Shown piece after piece: positions 17,184-24,857 of a DNA stretch of 64,000 bases (position 1 is the stretch's first letter; every line of letters starts with the position of its first letter). The notes under the pieces are model-generated. The model saw only the letters and a program-made list of their open reading frames with translations. It had not been told where the DNA came from and searched no databases. The position numbers and the translations under genes were made by a program. Source of the DNA: Aquibacillus saliphilus (lineage in GTDB: Bacteria; Bacillota; Bacilli; Bacillales; Amphibacillaceae); assembly GCF_020404745.1 (NCBI RefSeq), contig NZ_JAIZAP010000021.1:27219-91218 (forward strand), written 5' to 3'.

Positions 17184-17669
17184 TTAAGGATTTGTTTTAT
17201 AAATATTTTGGAATGCCTGTTCAATTAGTAGATGAAACTCAATCATATCTCTTAATTTGTTGTTAATATGATTGACTTCACTATTCTCGATACTCTCTTT
17301 ATCTAAGCTACTTTCTATTTCTTTCAAAGATTGTTTTTGTTGAATTGTTGTTTCTAATCTCTTTTGAACGAATGTTTTCAAAAACCTTTTGTAAAGGTTT
17401 TCGTCAGCAGTGTACAAATCTTTTCGATTTCCTTTTTTCCATACACGGTCAACTAATTTCATCTCTAATAGATTACGCACGGCAGTACTAATGGATGTCT
17501 TGCTTTTGCCTAATTCTTCACTCATTTGATCTAAAGTCATTGGAGAATCTTTTAAATAGAGAATGGAAAATAGTCTAGCCTCTGCTGAAGTTAAATCAAA
17601 CATTTCCATTGTTTTTGAAAACTCAGTAATAACCTTATTGTTTATTTCATCAAGATGATTTTCAGTCAT
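17184..17669 (-). CDS. GbsR-family regulator of the adjacent opuA operon (OpuAR-like)
   Basis: 161 residues with the GbsR-family winged helix (about 30-95: MTLDQMSEELGKSKTSISTA, VRNLLEMKLVDRVWKKGNRKDLY) and a helical C-terminus. Encoded divergently to opuAA, the arrangement of OpuAR, a GbsR-type repressor of opuA described in other Bacilli. GbsR-family proteins bind choline or glycine betaine; that would let the cell shut off uptake when betaine is plentiful. ATG at 17669 follows GGGAGGCTCCT. The intergenic inverted repeat 17811-17859 is a candidate operator. Confidence 0.8.
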   Translation of the reverse strand: MTENHLDEINNKVITEFSKTMEMFDLTSAEARLFSILYLKDSPMTLDQMSEELGKSKTSISTAVRNLLEMKLVDRVWKKGNRKDLYTADENLYKRFLKTFVQKRLETTIQQKQSLKEIESSLDKESIENSEVNHINNKLRDMIEFHLLIEQAFQNIYKTNP

Positions 17670-17810
17670 AGGAGCCTCCCTTAAGAACGTTAATACATTA
17701 AGAGTACAACAAAATATATTATAAAGGAAATTGCATAGTTGTAAGTAATTTGGAGAAATTAAGTGGAAATCGAAGAAAAAAACAGAAAAACATTATACAG
17801 ATTAAACTGA

Positions 17811-17859
17811 ATATAAAATTCAAACGAAAATAATAGTGTGTATCATTTGAATTTTATAT
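17811..17859. promoter_or_regulatory. Inverted repeat in the regulator-opuA gap, candidate GbsR-type operator
   Basis: ATATAAAATTCAAA and TTTGAATTTTATAT, 14-base perfect arms 21 bases apart, in the 364-base gap between the divergent regulator and opuAA. No T-run and no gene end nearby, so a terminator is unlikely. Nothing else recognisable was seen in this gap. Confidence 0.45.
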
Positions 17860-18033
17860 GGGATAAAGGATATAGTATTAAAGGAATGCTTAAGTCGTGG
17901 CGTTATCGTAAAATGACTTAAAAGAACCTATTTGTATTACTTATATTTCTTTTGCTAATGTTTATGTAGTAATTTAAAAAGGTACTGTAAGTTATCTAAA
18001 AGGTAAATTATTGAAAGTAAAGAGGTGAATGTA

Positions 18034-19233
18034 GTGCCGGTTATTCAAGTAGAAGGCTTATCAAAAGTATTTGGTAAAAATACGAAAGAAGCACTTAAAC
18101 TCCTGGACGAAGGAAAAACAAAAGAAGAAATACTTAAAAAAACTGGTAATACAGTTGGTGTTAACAGAGCGTCTTTTGAAGTAGAAGCAGGAGAGGTCTT
18201 TGTTATTATGGGTTTGTCAGGTAGTGGTAAGTCAACATTAGTGCGTCTGATAAATCGGTTAATTGAACCGACTGAGGGTAGCGTAATGATAGATGGAGAA
18301 AATTTGGCTAAAATGGACAAAACGAATCTTCGTCGTGTACGCCGTGAGAAGTTAAGTATGGTTTTCCAAAAGTTCGGATTATTTCCTCACCGGACAATAT
18401 TGGAAAATGCGGAGTTCGGTTTGGAAATACAAGGATTAGACAAAGAAAAGAGAAGTAAAAAAGCAACAGAAGCTTTAAAACTGGTTGGACTCGGAGAATA
18501 TATCCACCAGAAACCCGCTCAGCTATCAGGTGGTATGCAACAGCGGGTAGGATTAGCTCGAGCTTTGGCAAATGATCCTGAAGTACTATTAATGGATGAG
18601 GCTTTCTCCGCACTTGATCCATTGATTCGTAAAGACATGCAAGATGAACTACTTGATTTACAGGAAACGATGAAGAAGACAATTATCTTTATCACGCATG
18701 ATTTAGATGAGGCTTTACGCATCGGTGATCGTATTGCGTTAATGAATGGTGGATCCATAGTACAAATTGGTACACCAGAAGAAATATTAGTGAACCCTGC
18801 TAATGATTACGTTGAAAAGTTCGTTCAGGATGTAGATCGTTCCAAAGTATTAACTGCTGAACATATCATGAAGCGCCCGGAAACGATTAATATTGAAAAG
18901 CACGGACCTAGAGTTGCTTTAGAACGGATGAGAGAAGTAGGATTATCTAGTATTTACATAACTGATGCAAAACGTAACTTAAAAGGTTATGTAACTGCAG
19001 ATGATGCTTCTGAAGCACGTAAAAATGAAGTTAGAGATTTAAATGAAATATTGAAAACTGATGTACCAACAGTATCAAAGGATACAACAATGCATGATAT
19101 ATTTGAGGTTATTCATGATTCACCGGTGCCAATTGCAGTGGTAGAAGATGGTAAGCTGTTGGGCATCATTGTACGAGGTGCAGTAATTGCTGCACTAGCA
19201 GGTGAGGGTGAGGTGAATTTAAATAATGCTTGA
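18034..19233 (+). CDS. opuAA: Glycine betaine ABC transporter ATP-binding subunit OpuAA
   Basis: 399 residues of the ProV/OpuAA type, with the family N-terminal extension ([20 protein letters not shown]) before Walker [11 protein letters not shown]. Then [15 protein letters not shown] (Q-loop), [39 protein letters not shown] and two CBS domains (about 280-395), which in OpuA systems sense ionic strength or c-di-AMP. GTG 18034 is 8 bases from AAAGAGG; GTG 18025 is too close to it. Overlaps opuAB by 8 bases. Confidence 0.92.
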   Translation: MPVIQVEGLSKVFGKNTKEALKLLDEGKTKEEILKKTGNTVGVNRASFEVEAGEVFVIMGLSGSGKSTLVRLINRLIEPTEGSVMIDGENLAKMDKTNLRRVRREKLSMVFQKFGLFPHRTILENAEFGLEIQGLDKEKRSKKATEALKLVGLGEYIHQKPAQLSGGMQQRVGLARALANDPEVLLMDEAFSALDPLIRKDMQDELLDLQETMKKTIIFITHDLDEALRIGDRIALMNGGSIVQIGTPEEILVNPANDYVEKFVQDVDRSKVLTAEHIMKRPETINIEKHGPRVALERMREVGLSSIYITDAKRNLKGYVTADDASEARKNEVRDLNEILKTDVPTVSKDTTMHDIFEVIHDSPVPIAVVEDGKLLGIIVRGAVIAALAGEGEVNLNNA

Positions 19234-20071
19234 TTTTATTCCAAAAATCCCAATCGCAGAGGCTGTAAGTGATTTTACCGATGATATAACAAATGCATTT
19301 GCATGGCTATTTAATCCGATAAAAAACCAATTTGGAGACTTTATGGAATGGTCTGCGGATCTTTTAGTTGCAATTCCGCCAATTATTATCATTCTAGTTG
19401 TGGCATTGTTGGCATTTTTTATTACTGGAAAACGAATTGGTTTAGCAATTTTTTCAGTTATAGGGTTATGGCTTATTTATAATCAAGGTTTATGGGAAGA
19501 ATTAATGTTTACTTTTTCTTTGGTATTAATCGCAAGTTTACTTTCAGTAATAATTGGAGTTCCGGTTGGAATTTTAATGTCTAAGAGTAAATTAGCAGAA
19601 AATATTATTAGTCCAATTTTAGATTTTATGCAAACAATGCCTGCTTTTGTTTACCTAATCCCTGCTGTTGCTTTTTTCAGTATTGGAATGGTACCAGGGA
19701 TATTTGCATCATTAATATTTGCAACACCACCAACGGTTCGTTTTACGAATCTAGGTATTAGGCAGGTTTCAGAAGAGTTAGTAGAGGCTTCAGACGCCTT
19801 TGGTAGTACGGGGACACAGAAACTTTTTAAAGTTGAACTACCAATGGCAAAGAGTACAATCATGGCGGGTATTAACCAAACAGTTATGTTATCTTTGTCT
19901 ATGGTTGTTATTGCATCAATGATTGGTGCGCCTGGATTAGGAAGAGAAGTACTATCCTCCTTACAACGCGCGCAAGTTGGAACAGGTTTCGTAGCAGGTA
20001 TTGGAATTGTAATCCTGGCTATCATTATTGACCGTTTCACTCAAAATCTGAACATGAAGAAAGCAGATTAA
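19226..20071 (+). CDS. opuAB: Glycine betaine ABC transporter permease OpuAB
   Basis: 281 residues, the ProW/OpuAB family. About seven to eight membrane segments; the binding-protein-dependent transport motif is around [24 protein letters not shown] (EAA loop contacting OpuAA). ATG 19226 follows GAGGTGAATTTAAATA and overlaps opuAA. Imports betaine with OpuAA and the two OpuAC-like lipoproteins encoded next. Confidence 0.92.
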   Translation: MLDFIPKIPIAEAVSDFTDDITNAFAWLFNPIKNQFGDFMEWSADLLVAIPPIIIILVVALLAFFITGKRIGLAIFSVIGLWLIYNQGLWEELMFTFSLVLIASLLSVIIGVPVGILMSKSKLAENIISPILDFMQTMPAFVYLIPAVAFFSIGMVPGIFASLIFATPPTVRFTNLGIRQVSEELVEASDAFGSTGTQKLFKVELPMAKSTIMAGINQTVMLSLSMVVIASMIGAPGLGREVLSSLQRAQVGTGFVAGIGIVILAIIIDRFTQNLNMKKAD

Positions 20072-20144
20072 TTTGTTGGCTACTTTTCTTAAGGGAAAAG
20101 TTAACCATAAATAAAAAAATAGGAATAGGGGAGATTTATTAGTT

Positions 20145-21083
20145 ATGATAAAACTACAATGGAAACATTTAGGTCTAGTACTTGTACTAGTACTTTCATT
20201 AGTATTAGCTGCATGTGGTGGAGCAGAAGAAGAAGAAAACACTGATGGTGGTGACACAACAGGTGACACTACTGAAGAGGAAGCTACAGGAGTAGAAATG
20301 GGTAATGAAGAGCTTGAACTTGTTTATGTAGAATGGGACTCTGAAATTGCTTCTACAAATGTTATTTCTCAAGTACTTGAAAGCGAAGGATACGATGTTA
20401 AAATTACTCCTATCGATAACGCTGTTATGTGGGAATCGGTTGCAAATGGAGACGCTGATGGTATGGTAGCGGCATGGTTACCTGGTACACACGGACCTTT
20501 ATATGAAGAACATAAAGATAATCTTGTTGAGTTAGGTCCAAATTTAGAAGGTGCTAAAATTGGTTTAGTTGTTCCTGAATATATGGATGCAACTACAATT
20601 GGAGATCTTGCTAATTTTTCAGAGGAATTAGATGGTAGCATTACAGGAATTGAGCCTGGTGCTGGTGTGGTTCAAGCTGCTGAACAATCTATTGAAGACT
20701 ATGGTTTAGAGAATTTTGAAGTGCAATCTTCTTCTAGTGGTGCGATGGCAACAGCTCTTGGGCAAGCAATTGATAATGAAGAACCAATTGTTGTTACTGG
20801 ATGGACTCCACACTGGAAGTTCGCTCAGTATGACCTTAAGTATCTAGAAGATCCAGAAGAATCATTTGGTGGAGCTGAAACAATCGAAACAATGGTACGT
20901 CAAGGACTTGAAGAAGATAGTCCTGCAGCTTATCAAATTTTAGACCAATTCAACTGGACTCCAGCGGATATGGAAGAAATTATGCTAGAAGTTTCTAATG
21001 GTGCAACTCCAGAAGAAGCATCTGCAACTTGGATTGAAAATAACCAAGATAAAGTTGATGAGTGGACTGCTGGATTAGAGTAA
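20145..21083 (+). CDS. opuAC: Glycine betaine-binding lipoprotein OpuAC, B-A lobe order
   Basis: 312 residues. Signal peptide with lipobox LAAC (Cys24), acidic linker to about 54, then the binding domain. Residues 57-163 begin ELVYVEWDSEIASTNVI and end with VVPEYMDATTIGDL; residues 165-312 begin ITGIEPGAGVVQAAEQ and include VVTGWTPHW. Trp64, Trp111 and Trp220 correspond to the aromatic cage of OpuAC. This lobe order is that of the Lactococcus OpuABC receptor domain, and is circularly permuted relative to B. subtilis OpuAC and to the next gene. GGGGAGATTTATTAGTT precedes the ATG. Confidence 0.9.
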   Translation: MIKLQWKHLGLVLVLVLSLVLAACGGAEEEENTDGGDTTGDTTEEEATGVEMGNEELELVYVEWDSEIASTNVISQVLESEGYDVKITPIDNAVMWESVANGDADGMVAAWLPGTHGPLYEEHKDNLVELGPNLEGAKIGLVVPEYMDATTIGDLANFSEELDGSITGIEPGAGVVQAAEQSIEDYGLENFEVQSSSSGAMATALGQAIDNEEPIVVTGWTPHWKFAQYDLKYLEDPEESFGGAETIETMVRQGLEEDSPAAYQILDQFNWTPADMEEIMLEVSNGATPEEASATWIENNQDKVDEWTAGLE

Positions 21084-21110
21084 ACTTAAACAATATTCAT
21101 TGAAGTAAAT

Positions 21111-21156
21111 AAAGAACTGCCATTCGGGTAAAACTAATGGCAGTTCTTTTTATTTT
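21111..21156 (+). terminator. Terminator between the two OpuAC-like genes
   Basis: AAAGAACTGCCATT and AATGGCAGTTCTTT arms followed by TTATTTTG. Expression of the second binding protein would need read-through or its own promoter. Confidence 0.85.
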
Positions 21157-21186
21157 GTCAAAAATGAATACAGGAGGTTTGGGATA

Positions 21187-22101
21187 ATGAGAAATAAACG
21201 GTTAAACCGAATAGGTATTATCACTGGTTTATCATTTGGAATCTTTATTTCTGGTTGCGGAACAGATGAAAATGAAGAAGAGAACAATCAGGCAGAACAA
21301 ACAAATTTTGGTGAAGAGATGAATTTCACCATTACAGGTATTGAGCCTGGTGCTGGTGTTACTCAAGCAACAGAACAGGTATTAGAAGACTATGAGAATC
21401 TGGAAGATTGGGAATTTGAGACGGCTTCTACTGCGGCTATGTTAACCGCTCTAGGGGATGCCTATGACAAAGAAGAACCAATTGTTGTTACAGGATGGTC
21501 TCCTCATTGGATATTTGCTGAATGGGATCTTAAATATTTAGAAGATCCAAAGGGGATTTATGGTGACGTTGAATATATTAGTACAATTGTAAGACAAGAG
21601 CTAAAAAGCGACATGCCAGAAGCATATGAAATATTGGATAGGTTTCACTGGGAATCAGAAGATATGGAAGAAGTAATGCTTGCTGCTCAAGAAATTGAGT
21701 TTGAAGAAGCGGCCAAAAACTGGATTAAAGATAATAAAGATACAGTTTCTGAATGGACAGAAGGTCTACAACAAGTTGATGGCCAATCAATTGAGCTTGT
21801 TTTAACTCCATGGGATACAGAACGCTCATCAGCCCATGTGATGAGTCAAGTCCTACACAACCAAGGGTATGAAGTAACGCTGACCCCGGTCGACCCGTCA
21901 GTTATGATTCAAGCAGTTGCTACAGGTGATGCAGATGCATCGCTAGCACCGTGGTTACCTAGGACCCATGGTGACTTTTATGATGCATATGAAGGTGAAT
22001 TTGAAGACTTAGGTGAAAACTTAAAAGGAGCGAAGATCGGACTAGTTGTTCCAAAATATATGGATATTGAATCAATTGAAGACTTAGAGGAAAAGAAGTA
22101 G
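21187..22101 (+). CDS. Second OpuAC-like betaine-binding lipoprotein, A-B lobe order (circular permutant of the upstream paralogue)
   Basis: 304 residues. Signal with lipobox ISGC (Cys24). Residues 47-198 start FTITGIEPGAGVTQATEQ and contain VVTGWSPHW (Trp104); residues 201-304 start SIELVLTPWDTERSSAHVMS (Trp209) and contain LAPWLPRTHGDF (Trp256), ending VVPKYMDIESIEDLEEKK. This is the B. subtilis OpuAC order, the reverse of the preceding gene. WDTERSSAHV replaces the usual WDSEIASTNV, so ligand preference may differ. AGGAGGTTTGGGATA precedes ATG 21187. At the DNA level the GIEPGAG region is nearly identical to that of the upstream gene. Confidence 0.88.
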   Translation: MRNKRLNRIGIITGLSFGIFISGCGTDENEEENNQAEQTNFGEEMNFTITGIEPGAGVTQATEQVLEDYENLEDWEFETASTAAMLTALGDAYDKEEPIVVTGWSPHWIFAEWDLKYLEDPKGIYGDVEYISTIVRQELKSDMPEAYEILDRFHWESEDMEEVMLAAQEIEFEEAAKNWIKDNKDTVSEWTEGLQQVDGQSIELVLTPWDTERSSAHVMSQVLHNQGYEVTLTPVDPSVMIQAVATGDADASLAPWLPRTHGDFYDAYEGEFEDLGENLKGAKIGLVVPKYMDIESIEDLEEKK

Positions 22102-22124
22102 TTAGAAATAATTGTTCGCACAAC

Positions 22125-22164
22125 AAAAAGTTCGCCATCACTAGGTGAGGGCGAACTTTTTTGT
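22125..22164. terminator. Bidirectional terminator between opuA cassette and yhaH
   Basis: AAAAAGTTCGCC and GGCGAACTTTTTT arms with 13-base loop. Confidence 0.88.
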
Positions 22165-22529
22165 TAATCTTCCCTTTTTGACGTACTTTCTTCTAATTCT
22201 TTTAAACTTTTCTCAATCTGCGCTAGGTATTTCTGAATATTTTTTTGATGCGGTTCAATAGTTTGTTTCCAGCTTTCAATTGATTGTTTCATATCCGAAG
22301 ACAAGTCTTTAATTAAAGAAACACCTTCCTTAGAAGTTTGAGCAATTTGATCGGTCAAATGAATACCTTCATTTTTTAGCTTATCGAACGAATGGACCAA
22401 ACCCTCACCGCGTGATTTAGCTTGATTGCGGAGTTCTTTTCCAGAAGTTGGAGCACTAAGTAAAGTAGTTGCACCGCCCACAACTCCCCCAATGATTAAG
22501 CCGAGTAGTAATGATTTTCCGTTTGCCAT
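22164..22529 (-). CDS. yhaH: YhaH, YtxH-domain protein
   Basis: 121 residues. N-terminal hydrophobic glycine-rich segment (LLLGLIIGGVVGGATTLLSAP-type, about 6-26) followed by SGKELR, the YtxH/gas-vesicle-like domain pattern, and a long amphipathic helical tail. B. subtilis YhaH is a general-stress/temperature-related protein of unknown mechanism. Located beside trpP as in B. subtilis; hpr would normally lie next to it but is absent here. Confidence 0.85.
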   Translation of the reverse strand: MANGKSLLLGLIIGGVVGGATTLLSAPTSGKELRNQAKSRGEGLVHSFDKLKNEGIHLTDQIAQTSKEGVSLIKDLSSDMKQSIESWKQTIEPHQKNIQKYLAQIEKSLKELEESTSKRED

Positions 22530-22611
22530 CGCTTACACTCCTTTCTATCCATATTATACTATGTTCTCGAATTTTGTAATTATAAAACATAGAAATACTC
22601 AAATTTTAATA

Positions 22612-22643
22612 AAACAACCTCCGAGCTATTTCGGAGGTTGTTT
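22612..22643 (-). terminator. Terminator after trpP
   Basis: AAACAACCTCCGA and TCGGAGGTTGTTT, 13-base arms with a 6-base loop, followed on the minus strand by TATTAAAATTT. Confidence 0.8.
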
Positions 22644-22649
22644 ATGTGA

Positions 22650-23168
22650 CTATAACGTAACAGGTTGAGCTCGTTTCATAATGTTTGTTACAATAGGATA
22701 TAAAACTACGATAAATATCACATTAAACAATGTGGCAGGAAGTACAATACCAGCGAATAATGCGATAAAGCTTCCTGGTAGTAATCCAATCACATACAGT
22801 GCCATTACTAGGAACACTGTTCCACTTACAATAGTTCCAACAGCCGCAAGAATTGGTGCTGAAATGTTAAGATTGGTTCGATTTTTAACAAGCAAATATA
22901 ATCCAAAAAAGATAAAAGCGGTAATTGGCTTGTCTACAATATTAGAAATTTGTCCACCAGGGGCTGTCGTCGTTAATGCCGAGATAATACCGGTAACTAT
23001 TGACAGTAATAAAACATATTGAGTCTTCGGGAATAATAAAATCCCTAGAAACATCATCGGTAACATAATGTCTGGTCTCATACCAAACAGAATCGGTGGG
23101 GCAATTGCGTGTAATACGGCACCAATCCCTATAAATAATGATAAAATAATTAAAACTCTTGTTTTCAT
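22650..23168 (-). CDS. trpP: Tryptophan transporter TrpP
   Basis: 172-residue integral membrane protein with about five to six helices, matching TrpP/YhaG: MRPDIMLPMMFLGILLFPK near residue 31 and TTAPGGQISNIVDKP in the middle. TrpP brings tryptophan into the cell. In B. subtilis the TRAP protein, loaded with tryptophan, binds NAG repeats over the trpP ribosome binding site and blocks translation; the same type of repeat is visible here (23173-23207). Confidence 0.88.
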   Translation of the reverse strand: MKTRVLIILSLFIGIGAVLHAIAPPILFGMRPDIMLPMMFLGILLFPKTQYVLLLSIVTGIISALTTTAPGGQISNIVDKPITAFIFFGLYLLVKNRTNLNISAPILAAVGTIVSGTVFLVMALYVIGLLPGSFIALFAGIVLPATLFNVIFIVVLYPIVTNIMKRAQPVTL

Positions 23169-23172
23169 AAAA

Positions 23173-23207
23173 CTCTCTCCTCTGCTCGGTCTATACTATT
23201 TCCTCCC
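23173..23207 (-). promoter_or_regulatory. Candidate TRAP-binding NAG-repeat leader of trpP
   Basis: The minus-strand leader carries GAG, TAG, TAG, GAG, GAG, GAG within about 35 bases, spaced mostly by 2-4 bases, ending 4 bases before the ATG. The last repeats overlap the GGAGAGAG ribosome binding site. This matches the (G/U)AG-N2-3 pattern bound by tryptophan-activated TRAP (MtrB) on B. subtilis trpP. Confidence 0.7.
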
Positions 23208-23307
23208 AATTATGCACTGATTGCTAATTGCGAAGGTTAGTTGTAATTATATCAAATAATAAATAAAATAAAAAGAATTAAATTATTAGAATGTTCCATA
23301 TATATAA

Positions 23308-23340
23308 GAAAGTCTCTAAATAGTGATTTAGAGACTTTCT
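23308..23340 (-). terminator. Terminator after hit
   Basis: AAAGTCTCTAAAT and ATTTAGAGACTTT arms, 4-base loop, minus-strand flank TCTTATATATATGG; weak U-run. Confidence 0.6.
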
Positions 23341-23383
23341 ATACTTTTTAAATGAATTTTTAAGATAGACTTGGATAAGTATG

Positions 23384-23815
23384 TTAATCGGTCAGTTGAC
23401 TATTAATATCACTAGCAATTTTTTGAAGTTCCTCTTGGCTGTTGTCATTATTTGTTTTCCAAACAGCACCGAAACCATCTCCTTTGCCGTAGCGAGGGAT
23501 AAGATGTAAATGTAAATGAAAGACGGATTGACCAGCAGGTTCCTCATTGTTATTCAATATATTTAGCCCAATTGGCTGATAAACTTTTTTGATAGCATTA
23601 GCTAATTTAGGAACGCGCTTAAATAATTCTGCAGCAACGTCTGATGGTGTGTCATAAATATCCTTAACATGGGTTTTAGGTATTATTAACGTATGTCCTT
23701 TTGTCACCTGGCTAATGTCTAAAAATGCATAAACATAATCATCTTCGTACACTTTTGCTGAGGGAATATCACCGTTAGCTATTTTACAAAAAAGACAATC
23801 TTTTGAATTACTCAT
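23384..23815 (-). CDS. hit: HIT-family nucleotide hydrolase/transferase
   Basis: 143 residues with the histidine triad HLHLHLIPRY (about 99-108) and the family N-terminus CLFCKIANGDIPSAKVYED, whose paired cysteines probably bind zinc. HIT proteins hydrolyse nucleoside phosphoramidates or dinucleotides; the cellular substrate of Bacillus Hit is not established. Divergent from ecsA, as in B. subtilis, but separated here by an unusually long 1.04-kb gap. AAGGAGTGAAAGT precedes the ATG. Confidence 0.92.
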   Translation of the reverse strand: MSNSKDCLFCKIANGDIPSAKVYEDDYVYAFLDISQVTKGHTLIIPKTHVKDIYDTPSDVAAELFKRVPKLANAIKKVYQPIGLNILNNNEEPAGQSVFHLHLHLIPRYGKGDGFGAVWKTNNDNSQEELQKIASDINSQLTD

Positions 23816-23935
23816 ACTTTCACTCCTTTATTTTTTCAATCAGCTAGGGAATTACTCTACTTTATACTATCATAGTAATAGTTTTCCTTGGTTTTAAATA
23901 TCAACTTGTTTAATTAAGTTGTTTTCTTACAGATT

Positions 23936-24240
23936 GGGACAGCGGTTACTCGTCCCACTGAGAATGCACAAAAACTACTCGGTTGATTTCCTTTTATATT
24001 CTTTATAAGATGAGTGCTATGTCAGCGCTGCGGCAATACACTTCGCTTTTAAAGTGGGTTATCAATTGAAATATATTGATTAATTTTTTCACACAATAAC
24101 TAGTTGTTTGGAGCGGAGGGCAGTCGACTCCTGCGGGAAAAGCAACGGCTGAAAATCCCGCAGGAAGCGGTTTTCTTCCGAGGAAGTTGAAGCGTTGCCC
24201 GCGGAAAGCGACTGCCCGGAGCGGAAATCAACATAGCAGA
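23936..24240. repeat. GC-rich REP-like intergenic element of the Bacillaceae type
   Basis: A run of imperfect palindromes: GGGAC..GTCCC at 23937-23956, then GGAGCGGAGGGCAGTCGACT (24112-24131) mirrored by GACTGCCCGGAGCGGAAATC (24209-24228), with CCTGCGGG and CCCGCAGG inside. GC is far above the surroundings and there is no ORF. Elements with the ends GGAGCGGA and GGAGCGGAAATCAAC are widespread between genes in Bacillaceae (established from memory); mechanism of spread unknown. Confidence 0.65.
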
Positions 24241-24381
24241 CACGTCGTATTTTCTATCAACTGCGGAGATTAAAAAGTAACAACACTTTCGAAAAGAGCA
24301 TTAAATTAGACTATCCGTTTTCTTTATTTTATAGACTGTTGTAGTTTTATGTAAAGATTATCAATTTTTTTGGATAAAAAC

Positions 24382-24445
24382 AAACGGGTTAGTCCTTTAA
24401 CAGTTCAGTCATATGACCTTTCTGTTTAAGGACAACCCGCTGTTT
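24382..24445 (-). terminator. Minus-strand terminator in the hit-ecsA gap
   Basis: AAACGGGTTAGTCCTTTAACAG pairs with CTGTTTAAGGACAACCCGCTGTTT (about 20 pairs with small bulges). On the minus strand it is followed by GTTTGTTTTTATCC. It implies transcription leftward through about 24446-24850, where no gene was found. Confidence 0.6.
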
Positions 24446-24850
24446 GAAGGAGAAGGATCATTTCATCATCTGTCATGAACTTGAACATAATTTTACTTGA
24501 ACCAGGGGAATGATTCTTTCGATTACCAAGTTATAAACCTTTCGTCAACACCCCATTTGGCTAGAGTAGTTGCTCCCTTTTGGAAGAGGTTTGTAATACT
24601 AGACGATTATCTTTCACCGACACCTCATTTCGTGGATTTCCACAATATCATTGTCGTGAAGTAAAAAAAAATTAGCCTAACTCCTTCTCTAAGTATTCTG
24701 TTCAGAAAAGGATAATAATATTCAAGAAAAAATTTAAAGTACACTAGAGAAACTTCTGTATAATTGTAGAAGGATATAATTTTGGAAAAGCTATGGTGAA
24801 GTGGTAAAATTTTAATCAATATACATGTGTTTTTAGACTTTTAGGAGGTA
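24446..24850 (-). other. Gene-free stretch that may be transcribed leftward (ncRNA or element remnant)
   Basis: About 400 bases between the terminator at 24382-24445 and ecsA. Contains an imperfect direct repeat, CTTTCGTCAACACCCCATTT (24540-24559) and CTTTCACCGACACCTCATTT (24611-24630), 71 bases apart. The minus-strand frames are short and lack ribosome binding sites. It could encode a small RNA or be the non-coding end of a lost mobile element; neither is proven. Confidence 0.35.
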
Positions 24851-24857
24851 ATGTTAA

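Noticed and set aside
18045..20641. Several 80-130-codon minus-strand frames within opuAA, opuAB and opuAC
   Set aside because: Shadows of the real genes: low complexity, no ribosome binding sites, fully nested in well-recognised plus-strand genes.
24426..24488. 20-codon minus-strand frame (MFKFMTDDEMILLLQTAGCP)
   Set aside because: No ribosome binding site and its end lies inside the terminator stem; more likely chance within a structured or element-derived region.
24625..24819. 64-codon minus-strand frame upstream of ecsA
   Set aside because: TTG start without ribosome binding site and AT-rich composition typical of chance frames.
24382..24850. T-box or other known riboswitch upstream of ecsA
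   Set aside because: The terminator points away from ecsA and no T-box core (GGGTGG-N-ACCGCG) is present.
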